Source: Bacillota bacterium (GTDB lineage Bacteria > Bacillota > Clostridia > Acetivibrionales > DSM-1351). Taken from it: DNA of 7,650 bases. The notes beneath the pieces were generated by a model. The model saw only the letters and a list, made by a program, of their open reading frames with translations, was not told the DNA's origin and did not search any database. Positions 1-6,295 of this stretch are shown piece after piece. A program made the translations under genes and the position numbers. The stretch is taken from NCBI GenBank assembly GCA_023436515.1, contig JAEZIV010000220.1:1-7650 (forward strand), read 5' to 3'. Each line of letters begins with the position of its first letter. Within the stretch, counting starts at the first letter, position 1.

Positions 1-282
1 CCCTATATGGGTATAGTATTTTCTGAGAGTATAGCCTCAAAATACGGGCTTACCAGTACTATTGAAGGTCTGACCGTAAGGGATATTGTGAAAGGCTCCC
101 CTAGTGAACAGTACGATATACAGATTGATGACAAGCTTATATCGGTTAACGGCATCAAGGTTAAGTCTATAATAGATTATAATGAGGAAATGAAAAAGTA
201 TCTTCCGGGAGATAAAGCCGTTTATAAGCTTCTGAGAGATGGTAAAGAGCATTCGGTAATTATTGTTTTCGGTGAAAAGTAA
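1..282 (+). CDS. C-terminal PDZ domain of a probable HtrA/DegP-like serine protease (5' truncated)
   Basis: This is the 3' end of a gene that begins before the window. The reading frame is open from base 1 (Pro-Tyr-Met-Gly-Ile...) and stops at TAA 280-282, so the internal ATG at 7 is unlikely to be the true start. The visible 93 residues look like one PDZ domain. They begin with PYMGI, the counterpart of the (Y)LGI carboxylate-binding loop that opens PDZ domains in HtrA proteins. A KGSPSEQYDIQIDDKLISVN stretch follows, matching the usual 'GSPA..AGL..GD.I..ING' pattern, and the domain closes with a final strand rich in valine and isoleucine. In membrane-anchored HtrA proteases such a domain sits at the C terminus and binds unfolded or C-terminal peptides outside the membrane. 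The protease domain lies outside the window, so the family call is inference. Other PDZ proteins, such as C-terminal processing peptidases or SpoIVB-like proteins, are possible but fit less well. Confidence 0.6.
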   Translation, partial: PYMGIVFSESIASKYGLTSTIEGLTVRDIVKGSPSEQYDIQIDDKLISVNGIKVKSIIDYNEEMKKYLPGDKAVYKLLRDGKEHSVIIVFGEK

Positions 283-332
283 CTTGATATATTTTAAACG
301 TCAATTAAGCGTAAATCTGTATTACGAGTAAA

Positions 333-340
333 AAGGAAGG
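333..340 (+). promoter_or_regulatory. Ribosome binding site of the stalk-domain protein gene
   Basis: AAGGAAGG lies 6 bases before ATG 347 and fixes that start. The 64-base gap from the PDZ gene shows no convincing terminator. A 5-base inverted repeat (CGTAA 310-314 / TTACG 322-326) is too weak to call one. The two genes may therefore be cotranscribed. Confidence 0.6.
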
Positions 341-346
341 ACTACC

Positions 347-2332
347 ATGAGGACAACAAAAATTAATTCTAGGTATAATGACAAAAAAAATAGAGTTCTG
401 ATCAGTATACTTATAGTATTCTCGTTAATATTTTCACCTATGATAAGTGTTTATGCAGCCGATAATGACATGCTGGTCCTTGAGCTCAATGCCGGAAGTA
501 CAACTGCAAAAATAAACGGAGTTTCCTCTAGGGTTGAGAAGCCTTACATGACAGGGAAGACCTTTATGCTGCCGCTGGAATGGTTTACCACTGCTATTGG
601 AGCTGAGGTTAATAAAGGCAAAGCTGATGACATAAACATAATATTTGGGGAGTTTATTTCTAAAATAACCTTGGGATCGACTACTTACAGCTCTAACGGT
701 GAATTGAGTAAGCTGACTGCAGCTCCTGCAGTTACAAACAAGGTAATCATGGTACCTTTGGATTTTATCACTGCAAATTTCCCGGTCAAGGTATACAGTG
801 ATCTTAAGAAGGGCAGCGTAAAGATATTACTTGAAGACGATGGAGCCTTAACTGATCTTTCTTTTCTAACCGGAGGAATTAGTCATCCAAAGGTTGGTAA
901 CAGCTATTATGGATGGAGCTTTTCAGTACCCTCAGGTTCGAGAGTGATATCAAACAGCTTTAAATCAGATAAGGTTGGCATAACAAATGAAAGCAGGAGT
1001 CTTTACTTCGAGGTTTCCGTTGAAAGCAAAAATGGCAGGTCACTTTCAGATTTATACAATGATACAATATATAACAACGCCGTAAGAAGCTCGAAGCTTG
1101 ATTTGAAGTCCACTATTCCTTATTTTCAGTATACAAGACTGACAGACTATGATGAATCACTGCGAGTTAAGGTTTTCGACAAAGGGAATTATTTCTACTA
1201 TTTTACAATAAACTGCTACGATAACTCGGTATCGCCTGAAAAATTACTTACTGATAAGTATTTTGAGAGTATAGCTGATTCCTTCAGCTTGAGCTATAAA
1301 GGTGCTGTAAAAGGCGTCGAAGATATATCAAAGGTCAAGGATGGCAAGGCATATTACTATAACTATTTATCGATAAGTGAGAGTACGAAATATCTGCCCT
1401 GGTCCATTAATATACCTGCCGGATGGGACAGGATTCTGCCGGGTGATGATCCTATGACAACCTGCCTTGGAACAGATACAGGACACTATATGAAAATTAC
1501 CATGAATGCTCTTGGTGATAGCGAAACGTTGGCAGAGCATGTTGAAAGGATTAAGGAAAGGTACGAGAGGTATTTTAACCCTAAAGTATATAGATTTATA
1601 GCTCAGAGTGACACCCTGACTGCCGATACAGAGGCCATAAATCTCAGGTTAAGTATAAAGCAGGGGGGCAAGGACTACATTGTTGATGAATTTTATATAT
1701 TGAAGGGCAGCTTTATTTATGAAATCTCAGTAAAATTACCGGAAAAAGAGTACACGAAAGCTATTAGGGAGTATAAAGATACAATAGGTGCAATGGTATT
1801 TTATTCCATGGATGAAGATAAGCTGCTAAGTGATTTTGAAAAGTATAATGATAAAAATAAGGAAATCAGATTATCTGACAGTGACGATCTGTTTGAGTAT
1901 ATAAATAAAACCTTCAAATGGAGCTTAAAGCTTCCTGGGTACTGGACAAAAGCAGGGGGAGGAAACGATGGCTTATTAAACTTTTCAAACCCTGATTCAA
2001 ATACAAGTGTAATGGTATATTCCTTTGAAAATACAGCTTTATCAAGAACCCAGGGTGATGAAGAAAAGTTTGGTGTCTTGCGTGTTCTTAATAAGGTATA
2101 TGGTGCGAACCCAGTGCAGACAACAGTAACTGAAAAGGGATATATGATGAGGGTTTATACCAGCAAGGTAGAGAGTCCGGATAAGGACTTTTATGCAACG
2201 GTGGTGTGTTATTGCTTTGAGGCCGGTAACAATTCATTTTGCTTCACAAGTATTATACCTGAGCTCACTGCCACTGAAGCCGCAGTTAAGGAAGTAGATG
2301 AAATTTGGAAATCCTTTAAGCTGACAAATTAA
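347..2332 (+). CDS. Secreted stalk-domain (copper amine oxidase N-terminal-like) protein with three repeated modules
   Basis: This 661-residue protein is predicted to be exported. The N terminus is basic (residues 1-16), followed by a hydrophobic core (17-31) and a likely signal peptidase I site after VYA37. Residues about 43-163 resemble the stalk / copper amine oxidase N-terminal domain common in clostridial cell-surface proteins. They show paired segments of the type 'MLPLEWFTTAIGAEV' and 'IMVPLDFITANFPVKV', each followed by short beta strands. No copper amine oxidase catalytic domain is present. The rest consists of three roughly 130-145 residue modules (about 184-317, 344-487, 518-661). 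Each opens with W-S-x-x-x-P (YGWSFSVPSG, LPWSINIPAGW, FKWSLKLPGYW) and closes with an aromatic strand, a helix and a final hydrophobic strand (IADSFSL, IGAMVFY, IWKSFKL). The modules resemble PsbP-like or uncharacterised lipoprotein folds, but I cannot name the family. There is no LPxTG motif, S-layer repeat or lipobox. Function is unknown; a surface or extracellular binding role is inferred. Confidence 0.7.
   Translation: MRTTKINSRYNDKKNRVLISILIVFSLIFSPMISVYAADNDMLVLELNAGSTTAKINGVSSRVEKPYMTGKTFMLPLEWFTTAIGAEVNKGKADDINIIFGEFISKITLGSTTYSSNGELSKLTAAPAVTNKVIMVPLDFITANFPVKVYSDLKKGSVKILLEDDGALTDLSFLTGGISHPKVGNSYYGWSFSVPSGSRVISNSFKSDKVGITNESRSLYFEVSVESKNGRSLSDLYNDTIYNNAVRSSKLDLKSTIPYFQYTRLTDYDESLRVKVFDKGNYFYYFTINCYDNSVSPEKLLTDKYFESIADSFSLSYKGAVKGVEDISKVKDGKAYYYNYLSISESTKYLPWSINIPAGWDRILPGDDPMTTCLGTDTGHYMKITMNALGDSETLAEHVERIKERYERYFNPKVYRFIAQSDTLTADTEAINLRLSIKQGGKDYIVDEFYILKGSFIYEISVKLPEKEYTKAIREYKDTIGAMVFYSMDEDKLLSDFEKYNDKNKEIRLSDSDDLFEYINKTFKWSLKLPGYWTKAGGGNDGLLNFSNPDSNTSVMVYSFENTALSRTQGDEEKFGVLRVLNKVYGANPVQTTVTEKGYMMRVYTSKVESPDKDFYATVVCYCFEAGNNSFCFTSIIPELTATEAAVKEVDEIWKSFKLTN
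896..2329 (+). repeat. Three diverged tandem protein modules (internal triplication)
   Basis: The modules correspond to about 896-1297, 1376-1807 and 1898-2329. Similarity is seen only at the protein level: the W-S-x-x-x-P opening and the hydrophobic, aromatic closing strand preceded by a short amphipathic helix. The DNA copies have diverged too far to show as nucleotide repeats, which points to an old duplication. Confidence 0.5.
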
Positions 2333-2385
2333 GGCTTATTAAATTCAGATAAAGAATACTACATAACAATATCGTCAAGGAATTT

Positions 2386-2392
2386 AAAGGAG
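2386..2392 (+). promoter_or_regulatory. Ribosome binding site of rarA
   Basis: AAAGGAG lies 4 bases before ATG 2397. The spacing is short but workable. The next residues (RIQPLAYRMAPRTIEEFVGQ) are the usual N terminus of the family, which supports this start. Confidence 0.65.
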
Positions 2393-2396
2393 TAAT

Positions 2397-3689
2397 ATGA
2401 GAGACAGGATTCAGCCTTTGGCATACAGGATGGCGCCAAGGACAATAGAAGAGTTTGTTGGACAGAAGCACATTATTGGCAAGGATAAAATGCTTTATAG
2501 AATGATTAAGGCCGACAGAATTACCTCCATAATACTTTATGGACCTCCCGGCACAGGAAAAACCTCCCTTGCCAGGATTATAGCCAACACCACCCAATCC
2601 TCCTTTGAGAAGCTAAATGCAGTTACCTCGGGAGTTAGCGATATCAAAAGGATTGCAACAGATACTAAAAACAGCCTGTTAAATCCGAAGGGCAGAACAG
2701 TGCTATTTATCGATGAGATCCACCGCTTCAACAAGTCTCAGCAGGATGCACTATTGCCATATGTTGAGGACGGTTCGATTGTTCTGATAGGAGCAACAAC
2801 CGAGAATCCCTTTTTTGAAGTAAACAAGGCATTAATATCACGATCTACCGTATTTATGCTGAAGCCTTTAGAGCAGGAAGACATAAAGGAGCTAATTAAT
2901 TCTACGATTAAGGACAAGGAAAGAGGGCTGGGAAGCTATGATATAAGCATTACTGAGGATGCTATAGACTATCTGAGTGAGGTTAGCTCCGGTGATGCCC
3001 GTACAGCACTTAATTCAATTGAGCTTGCAGTGCTTACTTCGGAACTTGGAGAAAATGGACGAATAGAGATAAATCTCCAGACTATTGAGGAATGTGTGCA
3101 GAAAAAGGCTATCCGATTTGATAAAAACGGTGAAGAGCACTATGATAATATCAGTGCCTTTATAAAGTCAATGAGGGGCAGTAATCCTGATGCGGCGGTG
3201 TTTTATCTGGCAAGGGCCTTATATGCCGGAGAGGATGTTGAATTTCTGGCAAGAAGGATTATAATCTGTGCTTCTGAGGATGTGGGCATGGCAAACCCTA
3301 CAGCCTTACAGGTTGCTGTGGCTGCTGCCCAGGCTGTAAAAATGATTGGAATGCCGGAGTCACGAATTATTTTAGCACATGCTGCTGTAACGGTGGCTTG
3401 CAGCCCCAAATCCAACTCAGCCTATATGGCAGTAAACAGGGCCTTGGCGGATGTTGAAGCAAGAAACACAGGTAGTGTGCCTATGCACTTAAGAAATGCA
3501 GCTGCAAAAGGAATGGAGCAGCTGGGGTATGGGCAGGGCTATAAATATGCTCACGACTATAAGAATAATATTGTAAAGCAAGAGTTTTTCCCAAAAGAGA
3601 TGGAGGGTACAATTTATTATAGTCCCACAGCAAATGGATATGAGGCAAAAATAAAAGATTGGTTGGAGAAATGGAGAGAACAGAAATGA
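2397..3689 (+). CDS. rarA: Replication-associated recombination protein A (RarA/MgsA), AAA+ ATPase
   Basis: This full-length 430-residue cytoplasmic protein belongs to the RarA/MgsA/Mgs1 family of clamp-loader-like AAA+ ATPases, which act at stalled or gapped replication forks and interact with single-strand binding protein. Motifs appear in the expected order. The N-terminal 'PLAYRMAPRTIEEFVGQKHI' box is followed by Walker A GPPGTGKT at 49-56 and Walker B LFIDEIHRF at 103-111. Sensor 1 is GATTENP at 132-138, the arginine finger is LISRS at 146-150, and sensor 2 is SSGDARTALNSIE at 197-209. The C-terminal half carries the family signatures YDNISAFIKSMRGSNPDAA (249-267), the 'EDVEFLARRIIICASEDVGMANP' segment (279-301) and SPKSNSAY (336-343), which form the tetramerisation and helical domains. 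Length is close to that of other bacterial RarA proteins. Its stop codon overlaps the start of the next gene, so the two are probably cotranscribed. No part of the protein looks damaged. Confidence 0.96.
   Translation: MRDRIQPLAYRMAPRTIEEFVGQKHIIGKDKMLYRMIKADRITSIILYGPPGTGKTSLARIIANTTQSSFEKLNAVTSGVSDIKRIATDTKNSLLNPKGRTVLFIDEIHRFNKSQQDALLPYVEDGSIVLIGATTENPFFEVNKALISRSTVFMLKPLEQEDIKELINSTIKDKERGLGSYDISITEDAIDYLSEVSSGDARTALNSIELAVLTSELGENGRIEINLQTIEECVQKKAIRFDKNGEEHYDNISAFIKSMRGSNPDAAVFYLARALYAGEDVEFLARRIIICASEDVGMANPTALQVAVAAAQAVKMIGMPESRIILAHAAVTVACSPKSNSAYMAVNRALADVEARNTGSVPMHLRNAAAKGMEQLGYGQGYKYAHDYKNNIVKQEFFPKEMEGTIYYSPTANGYEAKIKDWLEKWREQK
3673..3678 (+). promoter_or_regulatory. Ribosome binding site inside rarA for the overlapping membrane-protein gene
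   Basis: GGAGAG lies 7 bases before ATG 3686, inside the last codons of rarA. It favours 3686 as the start over the upstream in-frame TTG 3659 and ATG 3671. The latter has a GGAG only 2 bases away, which is too close. Confidence 0.5.
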
Positions 3690-4003
3690 AGAAAAGAGTG
3701 TTAGCGTGGGTTTTATTAGTAGGATTTGTTTTATTGTTGTTGAACATTGTATTATTCCATGTATATCAAGTACAGAGTATTGCTGTATATGCAGTGATTG
3801 CTATTTGGTTTGTGTTTTCAGATAAAACTGCCATGAGCAGAAAGGCAAAAATATCTGATGAAATAATCAATAGAATGAATGAAGCTGCTGCTACCCCTGA
3901 GGAGGTTCAGGATAGTACAGACACTACAGATATTTCAGGTACTTCAGATAATTTAGACTTTATAGACACTACAGACACTACAGACAGCTCAGACAACAAG
4001 TAA
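3686..4003 (+). CDS. Small two-helix membrane protein with Asp/Thr-rich repeat tail (hypothetical)
   Basis: This 105-residue protein has no family I recognise. Two hydrophobic segments (about 5-26 and 29-45) probably form a membrane hairpin. A basic stretch (TAMSRKAK, 48-55) and a short predicted helix (56-73) follow. The tail (76-105) is acidic and of low complexity. Aspartate occupies every third position from 76 to 103 except 85, where a GAT-to-GGT change gives glycine. By the positive-inside rule both the basic N terminus and the segment after helix 2 are likely cytoplasmic, which would place the tail inside the cell. The ATG shares four bases (ATGA, 3686-3689) with the rarA stop, so translation is probably coupled to rarA. 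A start at TTG 3659 would add nine residues and overlap rarA further. The gene ends in TAATAA. That it is a real gene is likely; its function is unknown. Confidence 0.65.
   Translation: MKKRVLAWVLLVGFVLLLLNIVLFHVYQVQSIAVYAVIAIWFVFSDKTAMSRKAKISDEIINRMNEAAATPEEVQDSTDTTDISGTSDNLDFIDTTDTTDSSDNK
3911..4000 (+). repeat. Ten degenerate 9-base units encoding Asp-x-x
   Basis: The last 90 coding bases of the small membrane-protein gene divide into ten 9-base units with consensus GAY-ACT-ACA. Examples are GACACTACA at 3965-3973 and again at 3974-3982. Nine of ten units begin with GAT or GAC; the fourth begins with GGT. The third codon of the first nine units is ACA, TCA, TTA or ATA. This looks like a slowly decaying in-frame minisatellite. 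Confidence 0.75.
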
Positions 4004-4060
4004 TAAATGCTTCGTCTTTGCACAAAAATTGAATAAATATTCTGCCTCTGTAAATACTAT

Positions 4061-4108
4061 TTGGGAATAGCTTATGGTGAATTGAAAAAATATGGGACTA
4101 TTTCCCAA
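4061..4108 (+). other. Imperfect inverted repeat in the leader of the UPF0180 gene
   Basis: TTGGGAATAG (4061-4070) can pair with CTATTTCCCAA (4098-4108) with a single bulged base and a 27-base loop. A competing 5-base hairpin (CTATT 4057-4061 / AATAG 4066-4070) shares part of the left arm. There is no U-tract directly after it, so it is not a typical intrinsic terminator. It may be a leader structure or chance in AT-rich DNA. No convincing promoter was seen elsewhere in 4004-4144; TTGAAT at 4029 has only a poor -10 partner. Confidence 0.3.
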
Positions 4109-4130
4109 GGTATTCTTTAGCATTCTGCAA

Positions 4131-4138
4131 GGGGAGGT
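4131..4138 (+). promoter_or_regulatory. Strong ribosome binding site of the UPF0180 gene
   Basis: GGGGAGGT lies 6 bases before ATG 4145. It is one of the strongest Shine-Dalgarno matches in the window and supports a real, well-translated small gene. Confidence 0.65.
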
Positions 4139-4144
4139 AGAAAA

Positions 4145-4432
4145 ATGGTAGTAGCAGTACAATCAAATTTACAGGAAATATCAAAGGAATTATCACGTAG
4201 AGGTTATAGGGTAGTTGATTTATATTCATACCGAAAGCCTATAGATGCAGTTGTGTACGAGGGTCAACGTTTTGATTTCTCTGCAATAACCGAAGAGAAT
4301 ACCACTCCGATTATGAGCACCAACAGCAGACCAAGCTATGGTGTTTTTATCGTGTGCGCAAATGGAAAGACTATCGACGAGATAGATTATATGTTAAAAA
4401 CAAGGTGCTACAGCTCATTTTTCAATTCATAG
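4145..4432 (+). CDS. YkuS/UPF0180-like small protein of unknown function
   Basis: This 95-residue soluble protein appears to belong to the UPF0180/YkuS group found in Bacillota. The N-terminal part reads NLQEISKELSRRGYRVVDL (residues 8-26), the 'L..L...GY.V' opening of that family. It is followed by DAVVYEG (34-40), and the C-terminal part reads GVFIVCANGKTIDEIDYML (66-84) and CYSSFF (88-93). A hydrophobic strand followed by 'GKTIDEID' is the feature I recognise best from clostridial members. The family has no established biochemical role that I know of. There is no signal peptide, membrane segment or obvious catalytic set. The gene sits between the rarA pair and the Fe-S operon, with gaps of 141 and 121 bases, so it may be its own transcript. 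The assignment is from memory of the family pattern. Confidence 0.65.
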   Translation: MVVAVQSNLQEISKELSRRGYRVVDLYSYRKPIDAVVYEGQRFDFSAITEENTTPIMSTNSRPSYGVFIVCANGKTIDEIDYMLKTRCYSSFFNS

Positions 4433-4482
4433 CATTACAAAAAGAAAGTGAAAGTTATTTATACAAAAATTACTATTTCTAC

Positions 4483-4511
4483 TTGAATTCCTTAATTCGA
4501 TATGGTAACAT
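4483..4511 (+). promoter_or_regulatory. Probable sigma-A extended -10 promoter of the iscR operon
   Basis: TTGAAT at 4483-4488 (-35) and TAACAT at 4506-4511 (-10) are separated by exactly 17 bases, with a TGG extension just before the -10. Each hexamer matches four of six consensus bases. Transcription would start near 4517-4519, giving a leader of about 36 bases before TTG 4554. Confidence 0.5.
4485..4498 (+). promoter_or_regulatory. Candidate IscR operator, promoter site
   Basis: GAATTCCTTAATTC is an inverted repeat (GAATT, 4-base spacer, AATTC) that covers part of the -35 and the spacer. Its CCTTAATTC portion (4490-4498) recurs as a perfect inverted copy at 4537-4545. A regulator bound here would compete with RNA polymerase. 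That IscR is the ligand is inference from adjacency and the known autoregulation of Rrf2 proteins. Confidence 0.4.
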
Positions 4512-4529
4512 CAATTAAAGTCTAGTAAA

Positions 4530-4545
4530 TTAATTGGAATTAAGG
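4530..4545 (+). promoter_or_regulatory. Candidate IscR operator overlapping the iscR ribosome binding site
   Basis: TTAATT-GG-AATTAA (4530-4543) is a near-perfect palindrome, and GAATTAAGG (4537-4545) is the inverted copy of the promoter-site arm. The two shared 9-mers are centred 47 bases apart. This copy lies about 12 bases downstream of the predicted transcription start and includes the AAGG of the Shine-Dalgarno sequence. Confidence 0.4.
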
Positions 4546-4549
4546 TGAT
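4542..4549 (+). promoter_or_regulatory. Ribosome binding site deciding the TTG start of iscR
   Basis: AAGGTGAT matches the 3' part of the consensus AGGAGGTGAT and lies 4 bases before TTG 4554. The in-frame GTG at 4545 lies inside this site and so cannot be served by it, which argues for the TTG. Confidence 0.5.
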
Positions 4550-4553
4550 TAAC

Positions 4554-5000
4554 TTGAAGGTTTCAACAAAGGGGAGATATGGACTTAGGGCTATAGTTGA
4601 TCTTGCTGTCCATAACAAGGATGGGCAGGTATCTTTAAAATCTGTTGCTGAAAGACAGGGACTATCCGAAAACTATCTTGAGCAGCTTTTTTCATCCTTG
4701 AAGAAGTCAGGTCTTGTTAAGAGTATAAGAGGTGCTCAAGGAGGATATCTACTTGCAAAATCGCCAGAGGACATTTCTGTTGGTGATGTCCTAAGGTCAC
4801 TGGAGGGTACACTTTGTCCTGTGGATTGCATAGATATAGAAGCACCGGTAAACTGTGATAAGGCTGATATATGCGTTACAGCTGCGGTTTGGGCTAAAAT
4901 TCGGGATAAAATTAACGAGGTTGTTGATTCTATATCAATTTCCGATCTGGTTATTGATTACGAAAACAAGACAAAAAATGATTATATATATTACATATAA
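4554..5000 (+). CDS. iscR: Rrf2-family transcriptional regulator, IscR type
   Basis: This 148-residue cytoplasmic DNA-binding protein probably senses Fe-S status and controls the genes that follow. With the TTG start it begins MKVSTKGRYGLRAIVDLA, the standard opening of Rrf2 proteins; GTG 4545 would add three atypical residues. A winged helix-turn-helix covers about residues 26-68. It includes LSENYLEQLF (37-46), which keeps the Tyr-Leu-Glu-Gln of the E. coli IscR recognition helix, and the wing RGAQGGYLLA (59-68). Four cysteines (C88, C92, C101, C107) lie in the region where E. coli IscR ligates a [2Fe-2S] cluster, though the spacing differs (x3, x8, x5). This separates it from cysteine-poor CymR-type relatives. 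A dimerisation helix follows (113-125). The gene precedes iscS with a 101-base gap and carries a promoter with candidate operators, so autoregulation is likely. The possibility that it answers to cysteine supply, as CymR does, remains. Confidence 0.88.
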   Translation: MKVSTKGRYGLRAIVDLAVHNKDGQVSLKSVAERQGLSENYLEQLFSSLKKSGLVKSIRGAQGGYLLAKSPEDISVGDVLRSLEGTLCPVDCIDIEAPVNCDKADICVTAAVWAKIRDKINEVVDSISISDLVIDYENKTKNDYIYYI

Positions 5001-5086
5001 TCTGTTTTTAATGGATTTAAAAGGGTATATTATTTTAGGAATGATTGATATTTTTTAGTCAAAGATTTACTGGTGAAGTCAGACAT

Positions 5087-5093
5087 AAGGGAG
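5087..5093 (+). promoter_or_regulatory. Ribosome binding site of iscS
   Basis: AAGGGAG lies 8 bases before ATG 5102. It selects that start over the TTG at 5045, which would add 19 residues unlike any cysteine desulfurase N terminus. The 101-base gap after iscR has no clear terminator or strong promoter; TATATT at 5026 lacks a good -35. Confidence 0.65.
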
Positions 5094-5101
5094 TGTTCGA
5101 T

Positions 5102-6283
5102 ATGGGAAACAGAATTATTTACTTGGATCATGCAGCAACCACATATGTTAAGCCTGAAGTATTTGAGGCAATGAAGCCTTACTTCTCCGAACATTTTGGT
5201 AATGCTTCCTCAATATACAGCATTGGACGTGATAGCAAAAAGGCTGTTGAAGAGGCAAGAGAAAAAGTTGCAAAAGCACTTGGCGCGGAAGCCAGAGAGA
5301 TATTTTTTACGGGATCGGGAAGCGAGGCAGACAACTGGGCAATAAAGGGGATAGCTGCTGCAAACAAGAAAAAGGGTAATCACATTATTACCTCTTCTAT
5401 CGAGCATCCGGCGGTATTGAATACCTGCAAATATCTTGAGGGAGAAGGCTTTGAGGTTACGTATCTGCCTGTTGACAGTGACGGAGTCATTTCACTTGAG
5501 GACTTAAGAAAAGCAATAAAGGATACAACTATTTTAATAAGTATCATGTTTGCAAACAATGAAATCGGTACAATCCAGCCAATCAAAGAAATAGGAGCTA
5601 TTGCCCGAGAGAAGGGTATTCCTTTTCATACAGATGCAGTACAGGCTGTAGGAAATATAGCGGTTGATGTAAACGATATGAATATTGATCTGCTATCTCT
5701 TTCAAGCCATAAATTTTATGGACCTAAGGGTGTTGGTGCCCTATATGTGAGAAAGGGTGTAAAGATATCTTCCTTTATTCATGGGGGAGCCCAGGAAAGA
5801 GGCAAAAGAGCAAGCACAGAAAATCTACCAGGTATTATTGGATTTGGAAAGGCGATAGAATTAGCTGTCGAGAATATGGAGTCCTATAATAAGAAGCTGT
5901 TGGAGCTGAGGGAAAAAACCATTGAAGGCTTGATGGCCAAAGTACCATATATAAAATTGAATGGTCACAGAACAAATAGACTGCCGGGTAATGTAAATAT
6001 ATCCTTCCAGTTTATAGAGGGGGAATCTCTCCTGCTAATGCTTGACATGATGGGCGTGTGCGGTTCCAGCGGTTCTGCATGTTCCTCAGGGTCCTTGGAT
6101 CCATCCCATGTTCTAATGGCAATTGGTTTGTCCCACGAAATTGCTCATGGCTCACTGAGACTTACCTTTGGAGACGAAAATACCCAGGAGGATGTTGATT
6201 ATATTCTGGAGGAAGTGCCAAAGGTGGTAAGCAGACTAAGAGATATGTCTCCCTTATACGAAGCAATTAAAAACAAACAGTAA
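5102..6283 (+). CDS. iscS: Cysteine desulfurase, IscS/NifS group I
   Basis: This 393-residue PLP-dependent enzyme of aminotransferase class V converts L-cysteine to L-alanine and holds the sulfur as an enzyme persulfide for transfer to IscU, MnmA and other acceptors. The protein starts [14 protein letters not shown], as expected for the family. The PLP lysine is K204 in [13 protein letters not shown]102 in SIEHPAV stacks on the cofactor, N153 in ANNEIG and D178 in HTDAVQ bind it, and the RASTEN motif lies at 236-241. The catalytic cysteine is C327 in [17 protein letters not shown], a flexible loop typical of group I (IscS/NifS) rather than SufS. A second cysteine, C320, lies seven residues upstream, as in several NifS-like proteins. 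Length is normal. The gene sits 66 bases before iscU, as expected for a shared transcript. NifS would be an equal name; with no other nitrogenase genes visible, a housekeeping role is more likely. Confidence 0.96.
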   Translation: MGNRIIYLDHAATTYVKPEVFEAMKPYFSEHFGNASSIYSIGRDSKKAVEEAREKVAKALGAEAREIFFTGSGSEADNWAIKGIAAANKKKGNHIITSSIEHPAVLNTCKYLEGEGFEVTYLPVDSDGVISLEDLRKAIKDTTILISIMFANNEIGTIQPIKEIGAIAREKGIPFHTDAVQAVGNIAVDVNDMNIDLLSLSSHKFYGPKGVGALYVRKGVKISSFIHGGAQERGKRASTENLPGIIGFGKAIELAVENMESYNKKLLELREKTIEGLMAKVPYIKLNGHRTNRLPGNVNISFQFIEGESLLLMLDMMGVCGSSGSACSSGSLDPSHVLMAIGLSHEIAHGSLRLTFGDENTQEDVDYILEEVPKVVSRLRDMSPLYEAIKNKQ

Positions 6284-6295
6284 GGCTAATTCGCA

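Noticed and set aside
347..2332. True copper amine oxidase
   Set aside because: Only the N-terminal stalk-like domain is suggested; the catalytic topaquinone domain and copper histidines are absent.
3481..3747. 88-residue minus-strand reading frame across the rarA end
   Set aside because: It lies opposite two supported genes, has low-complexity composition and no ribosome binding site that stands out; treated as a shadow frame.
3911..4000. CRISPR-like array
   Set aside because: The 9-base units are contiguous, in coding frame and without spacers; this is a coding minisatellite.
4433..4482. Intrinsic terminator after the UPF0180 gene
   Set aside because: The stretch is AT-rich with A- and T-runs but has no GC stem followed by a U-tract.
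4545..4553. GTG at 4545 as the start of iscR
   Set aside because: It lies inside the best Shine-Dalgarno site and adds three residues before the canonical MKVSTKGRYG opening; TTG 4554 fits better.
4554..5000. CymR rather than IscR
   Set aside because: Four cysteines in the cluster region and the iscS-iscU neighbours favour an IscR-type regulator, though CymR-like sensing is not fully excluded.
4855..5058. 67-residue + strand reading frame overlapping the end of iscR
   Set aside because: It is a shifted frame within the well-supported iscR gene, with no family resemblance and no good ribosome binding site.
5045..5101. TTG at 5045 as the start of iscS
   Set aside because: The extra 19 residues do not resemble a cysteine desulfurase, and AAGGGAG at 5087 clearly serves ATG 5102.
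5179..5586. Three minus-strand reading frames opposite iscS
   Set aside because: They overlap each other and a highly conserved gene; their residues simply mirror the iscS codons.
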